64,000 nt of DNA from Plasmopara viticola (Eukaryota > Oomycota > Peronosporomycetes > Peronosporales > Peronosporaceae), in contig MBPM02000019.1 of NCBI GenBank assembly GCA_001695595.3, forward strand, positions 434,001-498,000. The letters run 5' to 3'. The notes below the pieces were generated by a model. The model ran no database searches. It worked only from the letters and a program-made list of their open reading frames with translations, and was not told where the DNA came from. Shown here in pieces: positions 12,086 through 20,317 of the stretch. The first letter of the stretch is position 1. Every line of letters starts with the position of its first letter. A program made the translations under genes and the position numbers.

Positions 12086-12156
12086 GCGCCGTTGGTTTAG
12101 TGGTAAAATATCTCGTTGCCAACGAGATGCCCCGGGTTCGATTCCCGGACGGCGCA
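12086..12156 (+). tRNA. tRNA-Gly(GCC), array copy 33
   Basis: Spacing 372. 3T unit. Confidence 0.97.
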
Positions 12157-12458
12157 CTTTTGTGCTACAAGTTTTTAAGACCTCACATTGACCACCAATT
12201 ATTGTTTTAAGATAGTACGTCGAGCCCACATACATGAGCGATCTATGACACAAGTTTCTTTGCAAGAAGACGAGCATACTAGCCTTCAACTTGACGCTCG
12301 TCAAAATAACAGCGCTTGATACCTGAGACGGGTGTAAATGTATGTGAATAGCATTTTGCTGACAGGAATGAGATGTGGGATGCATATTATTGCCTTCTGC
12401 GTTATTGTTGAGCGGTACAAAGTGCTTAGGCTGAATAGTAATCCTATGATCGGAGCAA

Positions 12459-12529
12459 GCGCCGTTGGTTTAGTGGTAAAATATCTCGTTGCCAACGAGA
12501 TGCCCCGGGTTCGATTCCCGGACGGCGCA
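12459..12529 (+). tRNA. tRNA-Gly(GCC), array copy 34
   Basis: Spacing 373. 4T unit. Confidence 0.97.
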
Positions 12530-12831
12530 CTTTTGTGCTACAAGTTTTTAAGACCTCACATTGACCACCAATTATTGTTTTAAGATAGTACGTCGAGCCC
12601 ACATACATGAGCGATCTATGACACAAGTTTCTTTGCAAGAAGACGAGCATACTAGCCTTCAACTTGACGCTCGTCAAAATAACAGCGCTTGATACCTGAG
12701 ACGGGAATAAATAAATGTGAATAGCATTTTGCTGACAGGAATGAGATGTGGGATGCATATTATTGCCTTCTGCGTTATTGTTGAGCGGTACAAAGTGCTT
12801 AGGCTGAATAGTAATCCTATGATCGGAGCAA

Positions 12832-12902
12832 GCGCCGTTGGTTTAGTGGTAAAATATCTCGTTGCCAACGAGATGCCCCGGGTTCGATTCCCGGACGGCG
12901 CA
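12832..12902 (+). tRNA. tRNA-Gly(GCC), array copy 35
   Basis: Spacing 373. cgggaataaataaatg variant, 4T. Confidence 0.97.
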
Positions 12903-13202
12903 CTTTTGTGCTACAAGTTTTTAAGACCTCACATTGACCACCAATTATTGTTTTAAGATAGTACGTCGAGCCCACATACATGAGCGATCTATGACACAAG
13001 TTTCTTTGCAAGAAGACGAGCATACTAGCCTTCAACTTGACGCTCGTCAAAATAACAGCGCTTGATACCTGAGACGGGTGTAAATGTATGTGAATAGCAT
13101 TTGCTGACAGGAATAGATGTGGGATGCATATTATTGCCTTCTGCGTTATTGTTGAGCGGTACAAAGTGCTTAGGCTGAATAGTAATCCTATGATCGGAGC
13201 AA

Positions 13203-13273
13203 GCGCCGTTGGTTTAGTGGTAAAATATCTCGTTGCCAACGAGATGCCCCGGGTTCGATTCCCGGACGGCGCA
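13203..13273 (+). tRNA. tRNA-Gly(GCC), array copy 36
   Basis: Spacing 371. One-base loss giving ggaatagatg; 3T. Confidence 0.97.
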
Positions 13274-13562
13274 CTTTTGTGCTACAAGTTTTTAAGACCT
13301 CACATTGACCACCAATTATTGTTTTAAGATAGTACGTCGAGCCCACATACATGAGCGATCTATGACACAAGAAGACGAGCATACTAGCCTTCAACTTGAC
13401 GCTCGTCAAAATAACAGCGCTTGATACCTGAGACGGGTGTAAATGTATGTGAATAGCATTTTGCTGACAGGAATGAGATGTGGGATGCATATTATTGCCT
13501 TCTGCGTTAATTTGAGCGGTACAAAGTGCTTAGGCTGAATAGTAATCCTATGATCGGAGCAA

Positions 13563-13633
13563 GCGCCGTTGGTTTAGTGGTAAAATATCTCGTTGCCAAC
13601 GAGATGCCCCGGGTTCGATTCCCGGACGGCGCA
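13563..13633 (+). tRNA. tRNA-Gly(GCC), array copy 37
   Basis: Spacing 360, the shortest interval. The preceding unit has lost about 12 bp at gacacaagaagacgagc, inside the otherwise invariant part. Confidence 0.97.
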
Positions 13634-13934
13634 CTTTTGTGCTACAAGTTTTTAAGACCTCACATTGACCACCAATTATTGTTTTAAGATAGTACGTCGA
13701 GCCCACATACATGAGCGATCTATGACACAAGTTTCTTTGCAAGAAGACGAGCATACTAGCCTTCAACTTGACGCTCGTCAAAATAACAGCGCTTGATACC
13801 TGAGACGGGTGTAAATGTATGTGAATAGCATTTGCTGACAGGAATGAGATGTGGGATGCATATTATTGCCTTCTGCGTTATTGTTGAGCGGTACAAAGTG
13901 CTTAGGCTGAATAGTAATCCTATGATCGGAGCAA

Positions 13935-14005
13935 GCGCCGTTGGTTTAGTGGTAAAATATCTCGTTGCCAACGAGATGCCCCGGGTTCGATTCCCGGACG
14001 GCGCA
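13935..14005 (+). tRNA. tRNA-Gly(GCC), array copy 38
   Basis: Spacing 372. 3T, ttattgttgagcgg linker. Confidence 0.97.
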
Positions 14006-14305
14006 CTTTTGTGCTACAAGTTTTTAAGACCTCACATTGACCACCAATTATTGTTTTAAGATAGTACGTCGAGCCCACATACATGAGCGATCTATGACAC
14101 AAGTTTCTTTGCAAGAAGACGAGCATACTAGCCTTCAACTTGACGCTCGTCAAAATAACAGCGCTTGATACCTGAGACGGGTGTAAATGTATGTGAATAG
14201 CATTTGCTGACAGGAATGAGATGTGGGATGCATATTATTGCCTTCTGCGTTAATTTGAGCGGTACAAAGTGCTTAGGCTGAATAGTAATCCTATGATCGG
14301 AGCAA

Positions 14306-14376
14306 GCGCCGTTGGTTTAGTGGTAAAATATCTCGTTGCCAACGAGATGCCCCGGGTTCGATTCCCGGACGGCGCA
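14306..14376 (+). tRNA. tRNA-Gly(GCC), array copy 39
   Basis: Spacing 371. ttaatttgagcgg linker combined with the C allele. Confidence 0.97.
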
Positions 14377-14677
14377 CTTTTGTGCTACAAGTTTTTAAGA
14401 CCTCACATTGACCACCAATTATTGTTTTAAGATAGTACGTCGAGCCCACATACATGAGCGATCTATGACACAAGTTTCTTTGCAAGAAGACGAGCATACT
14501 AGCCTTCAACTTGACGCTCGTCAAAATAACAGCGCTTGATACCTGAGACGGGAATAAATGTATGTGAATAGCATTTTGCTGACAGGAATGAGATGTGGGA
14601 TGCATATTATTGCCTTCTGCGTTAATTTGAGCGGTACAAAGTGCTTAGGCTGAATAGTAATCCTATGATCGGAGCAA

Positions 14678-14748
14678 GCGCCGTTGGTTTAGTGGTAAAA
14701 TATCTCGTTGCCAACGAGATGCCCCGGGTTCGATTCCCGGACGGCGCA
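14678..14748 (+). tRNA. tRNA-Gly(GCC), array copy 40
   Basis: Spacing 372. cgggaataaatg, 4T, ttaatttgagcgg linker. Confidence 0.97.
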
Positions 14749-15049
14749 CTTTTGTGCTACAAGTTTTTAAGACCTCACATTGACCACCAATTATTGTTTT
14801 AAGATAGTACGTCGAGCCCACATACATGAGCGATCTATGACACAAGTTTCTTTGCAAGAAGACGAGCATACTAGCCTTCAACTTGACGCTCGTCAAAATA
14901 ACAGCGCTTGATACCTGAGACGGGTGTAAATGTATGTGAATAGCATTTGCTGACAGGAATGAGACGTGGGATGCATATTATTGCCTTCTGCGTTATTGTT
15001 GAGCGGTACAAAGTGCTTAGGCTGAATAGTAATCCTATGATCGGAGCAA

Positions 15050-15120
15050 GCGCCGTTGGTTTAGTGGTAAAATATCTCGTTGCCAACGAGATGCCCCGGG
15101 TTCGATTCCCGGACGGCGCA
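15050..15120 (+). tRNA. tRNA-Gly(GCC), array copy 41
   Basis: Spacing 372. Private base change gagacgtggg. Confidence 0.97.
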
Positions 15121-15422
15121 CTTTTGTGCTACAAGTTTTTAAGACCTCACATTGACCACCAATTATTGTTTTAAGATAGTACGTCGAGCCCACATACATG
15201 AGCGATCTATGACACAAGTTTCTTTGCAAGAAGACGAGCATACTAGCCTTCAACTTGACGCTCGTCAAAATAACAGCGCTTGATACCTGAGACGGGAATA
15301 AATGTATGTGAATAGCATTTTGCTGACAGGAATGAGATGTGGGATGCATATTATTGCCTTCTGCGTTATTGTTGAGCGGTACAAAGTGCTTAGGCTGAAT
15401 AGTAATCCTATGATCGGAGCAA

Positions 15423-15493
15423 GCGCCGTTGGTTTAGTGGTAAAATATCTCGTTGCCAACGAGATGCCCCGGGTTCGATTCCCGGACGGCGCA
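15423..15493 (+). tRNA. tRNA-Gly(GCC), array copy 42
   Basis: Spacing 373. cgggaataaatg, 4T. Confidence 0.97.
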
Positions 15494-15794
15494 CTTTTGT
15501 GCTACAAGTTTTTAAGACCTCACATTGACCACCAATTATTGTTTTAAGATAGTACGTCGAGCCCACATACATGAGCGATCTATGACACAAGTTTCTTTGC
15601 AAGAAGACGAGCATACTAGCCTTCAACTTGACGCTCGTCAAAATAACAGCGCTTGATACCTGAGACGGGTGTAAATGTATGTGAATAGCATTTGCTGACA
15701 GGAATGAGATGTGGGATGCATATTATTGCCTTCTGCGTTATTGTTGAGCGGTACAAAGTGCTTAGGCTGAATAGTAATCCTATGATCGGAGCAA

Positions 15795-15865
15795 GCGCCG
15801 TTGGTTTAGTGGTAAAATATCTCGTTGCCAACGAGATGCCCCGGGTTCGATTCCCGGACGGCGCA
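15795..15865 (+). tRNA. tRNA-Gly(GCC), array copy 43
   Basis: Spacing 372. The downstream flank has lost one base (gctacagttttt), the first sign of edge decay. Confidence 0.97.
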
Positions 15866-16165
15866 CTTTTGTGCTACAGTTTTTAAGACCTCACATTGAC
15901 CACCAATTATTGTTTTAAGATAGTACGTCGAGCCCACATACATGAGCGATCTATGACACAAGTTTCTTTGCAAGAAGACGAGCATACTAGCCTTCAACTT
16001 GACGCTCGTCAAAATAACAGCGCTTGATACCTGAGACGGGTGTAAATGTATGTGAATAGCATTTTGCTGACAGGAATAAGATGTGGGATGCATATATTGC
16101 CTTCTGCGTTATTGTTGAGCGGTACAAAGTGCTTAGGCTGAAAAGTAATCCTATGATCGGAGCAA

Positions 16166-16236
16166 GCGCCGTTGGTTTAGTGGTAAAATATCTCGTTGCC
16201 AACGAGATGCCCCGGGTTCGATTCCCGGACGGCGCA
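16166..16236 (+). tRNA. tRNA-Gly(GCC), array copy 44
   Basis: Spacing 371. Private changes ggaataagatg, gcatatattgcc and ctgaaaagtaatcc in the flank; the tRNA is unchanged. Confidence 0.97.
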
Positions 16237-16537
16237 CTTTTGTGCTACAAGTTTTTAAGACCTCGCATTGACCACCAATTATTGTTTTAAGATAGTACGT
16301 CGAGCCCACATACATGAGCGATCTATGACACAAGTTTCTTTGCAAGAAGACGAGCATACTAGCCTTCAACTTGACGCTCGTCAAAATAACAGCGCTTGAT
16401 ACCTGAGACGGGTGTAAATGTATGTGAATAGCATTTGCTGACAGGAATGAGATGTGGGATGCATATTATTGCCTTCTGCGTTATTGTTGAGCGGTACAAA
16501 GTGCTTAGGCTGAATAGTAATCCTATGATCGGAGCAA

Positions 16538-16608
16538 GCGCCGTTGGTTTAGTGGTAAAATATCTCGTTGCCAACGAGATGCCCCGGGTTCGATTCCCGG
16601 ACGGCGCA
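16538..16608 (+). tRNA. tRNA-Gly(GCC), array copy 45
   Basis: Spacing 372. The flanks carry cctcgcattg upstream and a one-base loss (aagttttaag) downstream. Confidence 0.97.
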
Positions 16609-16908
16609 CTTTTGTGCTACAAGTTTTAAGACCTCACATTGACCACCAAATATTGTTTTAAGATAGTACGTCGAGCCCACATACATGAGCGATCTATGAC
16701 ACAAGTTTCTTTGCAAGAAGACGAGCATACTAGCCTTCAACTTGACGCTCGTCAAAATAACAGCGCTTGATACCTGAGACGGGTGTAAATGTATGTGAAT
16801 AGCATTTTGCTGACAGGAATGAGATGTGGGATGTATATTATTGCCTTCTGCGTTAATTTGAGCGGTACAAAGTGCTTAGGCTGAATAGTAATCCTATGAT
16901 CGGAGCAA

Positions 16909-16979
16909 GCGCCGTTGGTTTAGTGGTAAAATATCTCGTTGCCAACGAGATGCCCCGGGTTCGATTCCCGGACGGCGCA
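16909..16979 (+). tRNA. tRNA-Gly(GCC), array copy 46 (last intact)
   Basis: Spacing 371. T allele, 4T. The downstream flank has several substitutions, but the tRNA, boxes A and B and the T4 terminator are intact. Confidence 0.96.
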
Positions 16980-17281
16980 CTTTTGTGCTACAAGTTTTTA
17001 AGACCTCGCATTGACCACCAATCATTGCTTTAAGATAGTACGTCGAGCCCACATACATAAGCAATCTATGACACAAGTTTCTTTGCAAGAAGACGAGCCT
17101 ACTAGCCTTTAACTTGACGCTCGTCAAAATAACAGGGCTTGATACCTGAGACGGGTGTAAATGTATGTGATAAGCATTTTGCTGACAGAAATAAGATGTG
17201 GGATGCATATTATTGCCTTCTGCGTTATTGTTGAGCGGTACAAAGTGCTTAGGCTGATAGGCAACCCTTTTACGGGAGCAT

Positions 17282-17352
17282 GCGGGGTTACTTAAGTCGT
17301 AAAATATCTCGTTGCCAACGAGATGCCCCGGTCTCGATTCCTGGACGGCGCA
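17282..17352 (+). pseudogene. Decayed tRNA-Gly, array copy 47
   Basis: Lies 373 bp after copy 46 and still 71 nt long. The anticodon arm is intact (GCC). The 5' half has changed to gcggggttacttaagtcg, which breaks the acceptor stem (GCGGGGT against ACGGCGC) and box A. The T arm also has substitutions (ggtctcgattcctgg). Probably not a functional tRNA. The flanks match the unit with many changes up to about 17,615. Confidence 0.85.
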
Positions 17353-17770
17353 CTTTTGTGCTACTAACTTTCAAAACCTCACATTGACCATTCATCATCT
17401 GTTTAAAGGTACTTCGGCGAGCCCACATACAGGATCCATCTACGGTACAATTTTCTCTGCAAGAGATGAGCATAGTAGCTTATGACTTGACGCTCGTCAA
17501 TTTATCAAAGCTCGCTTTTTGAGACGAGTGTTGTCTTCAAACGATAAGCATTTTTGCTGAATTTTTATGCTCGCTATGAATTAGTCAAAATAAATCTTTC
17601 CTCTACGTTTTAATAATCGGGCATTAATCATGGCAGAAACTATAATATTAGCATCAATCTCGTCTATTCACCACGTAAGTTTTGAGACTTTTGTTGGTAT
17701 TCTGAGCACCAAATTTTTTTGTAACAATTTTGTTGTACACCACAACTCGATTAAGCTAAATTCATAAATT

Positions 17771-18350
17771 ATGGATGCGCCGATCGACGAAAATACCAAG
17801 CAAGCGGTGCAAAAGATTCCGCTGTTGGCGACACGCGCAGGTCCGCGTGACGGCGAAGACTGGACGAAGCGTTTGAAGGAGGAGTATTTGGCGCTTATAC
17901 AATATGTTAAGATGAACAAAGAGGCGGACAACGACTGGTTCACTATTGAGAGCAACAAGTCCGGAACTCGCTGGACGGGCAAGTGCTGGTCCTTTTACAA
18001 CGGGTTACGTTACGAATTTGACCTCGAATTTGAGATCCCGGCGACTTATCCCGTGGCCAATCCGAGCTCTGCATCCCTGAGCTCGAGGGCAAGACGTCTA
18101 AGATGTACCGAGGGGGCAAAATTTGTCTGACCATTCACTTCGCACCGTTGTGGCAAAAGAACGTGCCACGCTTTGGTGTTGCCCACGCCCTTGCGCTTGG
18201 TGTACGTTTTCCGGCAAGCTACTTTTGACATACAAGAATATGGTGCTGATGCTGTTGTGATCGTAATTGTGTATTTGTGCTTAGTTGGCCCCGTGGCTCG
18301 CTGCTGAAGTACCGGATTTGGTCGAGCGGGGAGTCATATCTCCTGTTTAG
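17771..18350 (+). CDS. UFC1: UFM1-conjugating enzyme E2 (UFC1), one frameshift and one intron
   Basis: UFC1 takes UFM1 from the E1 UBA5 and passes it to the UFL1 ligase on ER-associated targets. The first reading frame (17771 to about 18062) has the family start: [22 protein letters not shown], then [14 protein letters not shown] and GKCW. After TYPVANP the match moves to the next frame, with YRGGKICLT holding the active-site Cys (about 18124-18126), then PLW and [13 protein letters not shown]. That frame ends at a GT donor (18202). An intron of 83 bp (18202-18284, ending ttag) joins to 18285-18350, which encodes [16 protein letters not shown] and a stop. The assembled length is near 165 residues, matching the family at about 167. 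The frame change is consistent with one missing base near 18062-18066, by sequencing error or real mutation. The last exon has the plant-like [10 protein letters not shown] form. Identification is firm; whether the gene is active is open. Confidence 0.88.
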
Positions 18351-18589
18351 CCTATGCTTGCGTTGTAATTGTATGCACATTTTGATTAGACGTAGTAATG
18401 TGAGCTCTATACATCTTCCATTGGATTAAATAGTCTGATGTGTTTGCTGCTAAAGTCGTGCAATAACACGTAAATACTGCATTCTACCGGATAACAGCTA
18501 TCCGTCACCCGCTAAAAACTTGCTTCTATCACAAGCCAACGATTTAATAAGTAATTTTACCTCGACATCTGGTACCACGTTCGTAGCAC

Positions 18590-19495
18590 CTACGACAGCG
18601 AGAAGAGGCGGGGAGGAGACAGCAAAGTTGGAGACGAAACAGAAGCGGAAAGCATACAAAGAGACGATGCTGGGGATGACGAGACAGTTGTTGCGATATT
18701 TGAGTTAAAATCACCGTCGGCCATCAAGCCGTCCGTCGAGCTCATTTTAGTGTGGGCGCAACAATAACCTGAGCGCTGTGCCCACTTGGGGCATCCAAAG
18801 TAGTCGCACCTCTTACCACCGCCATGCGAGCGGCACAATCGATTCTGATGTGCATTCTTAGTGCATCCACTGACGTTGCACTGTCGACCTCCGCCGTGCG
18901 ACTTGCAAAGTCCACGGGTTTGAGCAAACTTGGAACAGCCTTCTCTCTTGCAGCGCGAACCACCGCCATGCTCGGGACACTTTCCTCGACTGAGTGCAGA
19001 CTTGTTGCAGCCAAAAATGCTGCACACTTTCCCACTATGACGATTACAAAAGCCTGCAGATCGGCGAAGATTCGGGCAGTCCGGATACTTGCAACGCAAT
19101 TGTTTCCTCTCATTATTTGACGAGGTGGAAGTAGAAAATTTCTTCCCCTTCATTGGAGGCATGGACAGCATAGGCAATGGTGCAGGAGGAAGGCAAGACG
19201 TCAGAAAAGACACTGTAGCTCTCTCGGATTTGACGCTGCGCATATCTGAATCTATCGAGAAATTGTCCTGGAAGAATGGTTGTGGAAGACGAGCAAATTC
19301 TTGAACAAATACACGCGGAGGCGACACAATCGAGTTCCCAACGGATGCCGAGAGTGGAGATTGATTTGGTAGCGAGAAGCTCGCGCAGCTTCGGCTAGAG
19401 AGCGGCTGCAAACGTGTAAAGTTTGGCGAATTGTCAAAGCAAATCTGTGGAAACGAGACTTCGACGTGACTGTCGTTACGCTTGGACACGGACAT
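18590..19495 (-). CDS. WRKY19-like zinc-finger protein with five C..C..H repeats
   Basis: 301 residues from the ATG at 19495. Residues 1-130 are Ser-rich and of low complexity. Residues 135-248 hold five tandem units of about 24 residues of the pattern C-x(4-6)-C...C-x2-H, separated by HGGG or HSG linkers (CKYPDC..CNRH, CSIFGC..CPEH, CKREGC..CKSH, CNVSGC..CRSH, CDYFGC..CCAH). This repeat type is found in the N-terminal part of plant WRKY19-type proteins and is abundant in oomycetes. A nucleic-acid-binding or regulatory role is usually assumed but not proven. A Ser-rich tail follows. Upstream, another frame begins at an ATG at 19653 and reads as plausible coding (DENDILRELLLDGEFVS). In the zinc-finger frame, about 15 codons before the ATG also look coding until a stop. 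The true N-terminus may therefore be longer and interrupted by a frameshift or intron near 19540-19560. No WRKY domain is visible. Confidence 0.75.
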   Translation of the reverse strand: MSVSKRNDSHVEVSFPQICFDNSPNFTRLQPLSSRSCASFSLPNQSPLSASVGNSIVSPPRVFVQEFARLPQPFFQDNFSIDSDMRSVKSERATVSFLTSCLPPAPLPMLSMPPMKGKKFSTSTSSNNERKQLRCKYPDCPNLRRSAGFCNRHSGKVCSIFGCNKSALSRGKCPEHGGGSRCKREGCSKFAQTRGLCKSHGGGRQCNVSGCTKNAHQNRLCRSHGGGKRCDYFGCPKWAQRSGYCCAHTKMSSTDGLMADGDFNSNIATTVSSSPASSLCMLSASVSSPTLLSPPRLFSLS

Positions 19496-19659
19496 TGGAG
19501 CGGAATTTGTGCTGCTACAGGCTTCCCCGTACGAAAATTGCGAGGTGACACAAATTCACCGTCCAAAAGTAACTCACGCAAAATATCATTTTCGTCTGAG
19601 CCTACAGCCGACGTTCGTCGGTCTGATTCTGCGTAGCCATTTGCGAAAAACATCTTAAG

Positions 19660-20317
19660 ACACAGTAATTGATAGATGAAGTCAAAAGCAGCCAGCTGCG
19701 TGTACAAGTGTCGCGACAAATAATCTTAATCGGAAGTTTAGGTAGGTGGATGTACAGCAAGCGAAGAGACGAGCCTGTAAGATGTTTCGCCGTAAGACCG
19801 GGAAGTCGAGAAATGATTTTGATTTGGCAATCGACAAGTGGAGAAACGTGCCAGGGTCGGAACGTCGAAATGCCAATCGGTCACCTGCCAGTCAAGGCAA
19901 GTGTAAAACGACCCACATTCTGAAACGACCCCTTGATCATAGCGTTGAATATTGACCAGACTGTAACGAGAAGACCAGGAGCGACCTGACATGACTGAAT
20001 TCCGGTTGGCAACCCTACCGTTGACTGACTATTAATACCGTTGGCCAGCAGCACATTCATCCGTTTCGATTGTGCACTGAACGCTACGCTGGGCAGTTAG
20101 CCGTTAGATTTTAGATATAACGGATCCTATATAAATCAAGCCTGCACACCATGAATTGAGTGATCATACACATTCAAAGCGGTTTCTGCATTGAAGCGGC
20201 TTTAAGGATCGTCTATGCGCTATGCTTAGAATAAAGACCAACAAAACGAATGAGGCTCAATTGACAATTCGGATTCCACTAAAGCGACGAGACACTGATT
20301 CTGGAGTCTAAAATTCT
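19660..20317. other. Intergenic stretch, possible LTR-like signals
   Basis: I see no convincing gene here. A TATA-like tatataaat near 20130, an AATAAA near 20231, and an inverted repeat CCGTTA...TAACGG (20101-20106 and 20118-20123) could mark a decayed solo LTR. No terminal TG..CA pair or target duplication was found to support that. Confidence 0.3.

Larger units (their letters stand above)
1..17615 (+). repeat. Tandem array of ~371-bp units, each with a tRNA-Gly(GCC) gene
   Basis: Head-to-tail units of 360-373 bp, with a mean of 371 bp over 45 intervals. Each holds one 71-nt tRNA gene followed by a pol III T4 terminator. In the first unit the tRNA is 213-283 and the terminator 285-288. Box A (TGGTTTAGTGG) and box B (GGTTCGATTCC) lie inside the tRNA. 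About 200 bp after the tRNA and about 45 bp before it are almost invariant. Indels and substitutions concentrate about 50-124 bp upstream (90-164 in the first unit). Terms used in the copy entries: T or C allele is the base in gatg[T/C]atatt; 3T or 4T is gcattt or gcatttt. Unit identity drops over the last three or four units, and the array fades out near 17,615. It begins at base 1, so it extends to the left. The many short ORFs on both strands are by-products of the repetition. Confidence 0.97.

Noticed and set aside
1..17473. More than 100 small ORFs on both strands in the repeat array, including one with RRPGIEPGASRWQRDILPL
   Set aside because: They are translations of the tRNA and spacer repeated in every unit. 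The cited peptide is the antisense reading of tRNA-Gly, a common artefact in protein databases.
1..17615. CRISPR-like array
   Set aside because: Units are about 371 bp with a tRNA inside. There are no short repeats with unique spacers and no cas genes, and the context is eukaryotic.
1..17615. rDNA or 5S rRNA tandem array
   Set aside because: The period could suit 5S rDNA, but the conserved core folds as tRNA-Gly and no 5S-like sequence is present.
18742..19120. Overlapping ORFs of 98 and 123 codons opposite to or within the zinc-finger gene
   Set aside because: Out-of-frame shadows of the Cys/Gly-rich repeat coding sequence.
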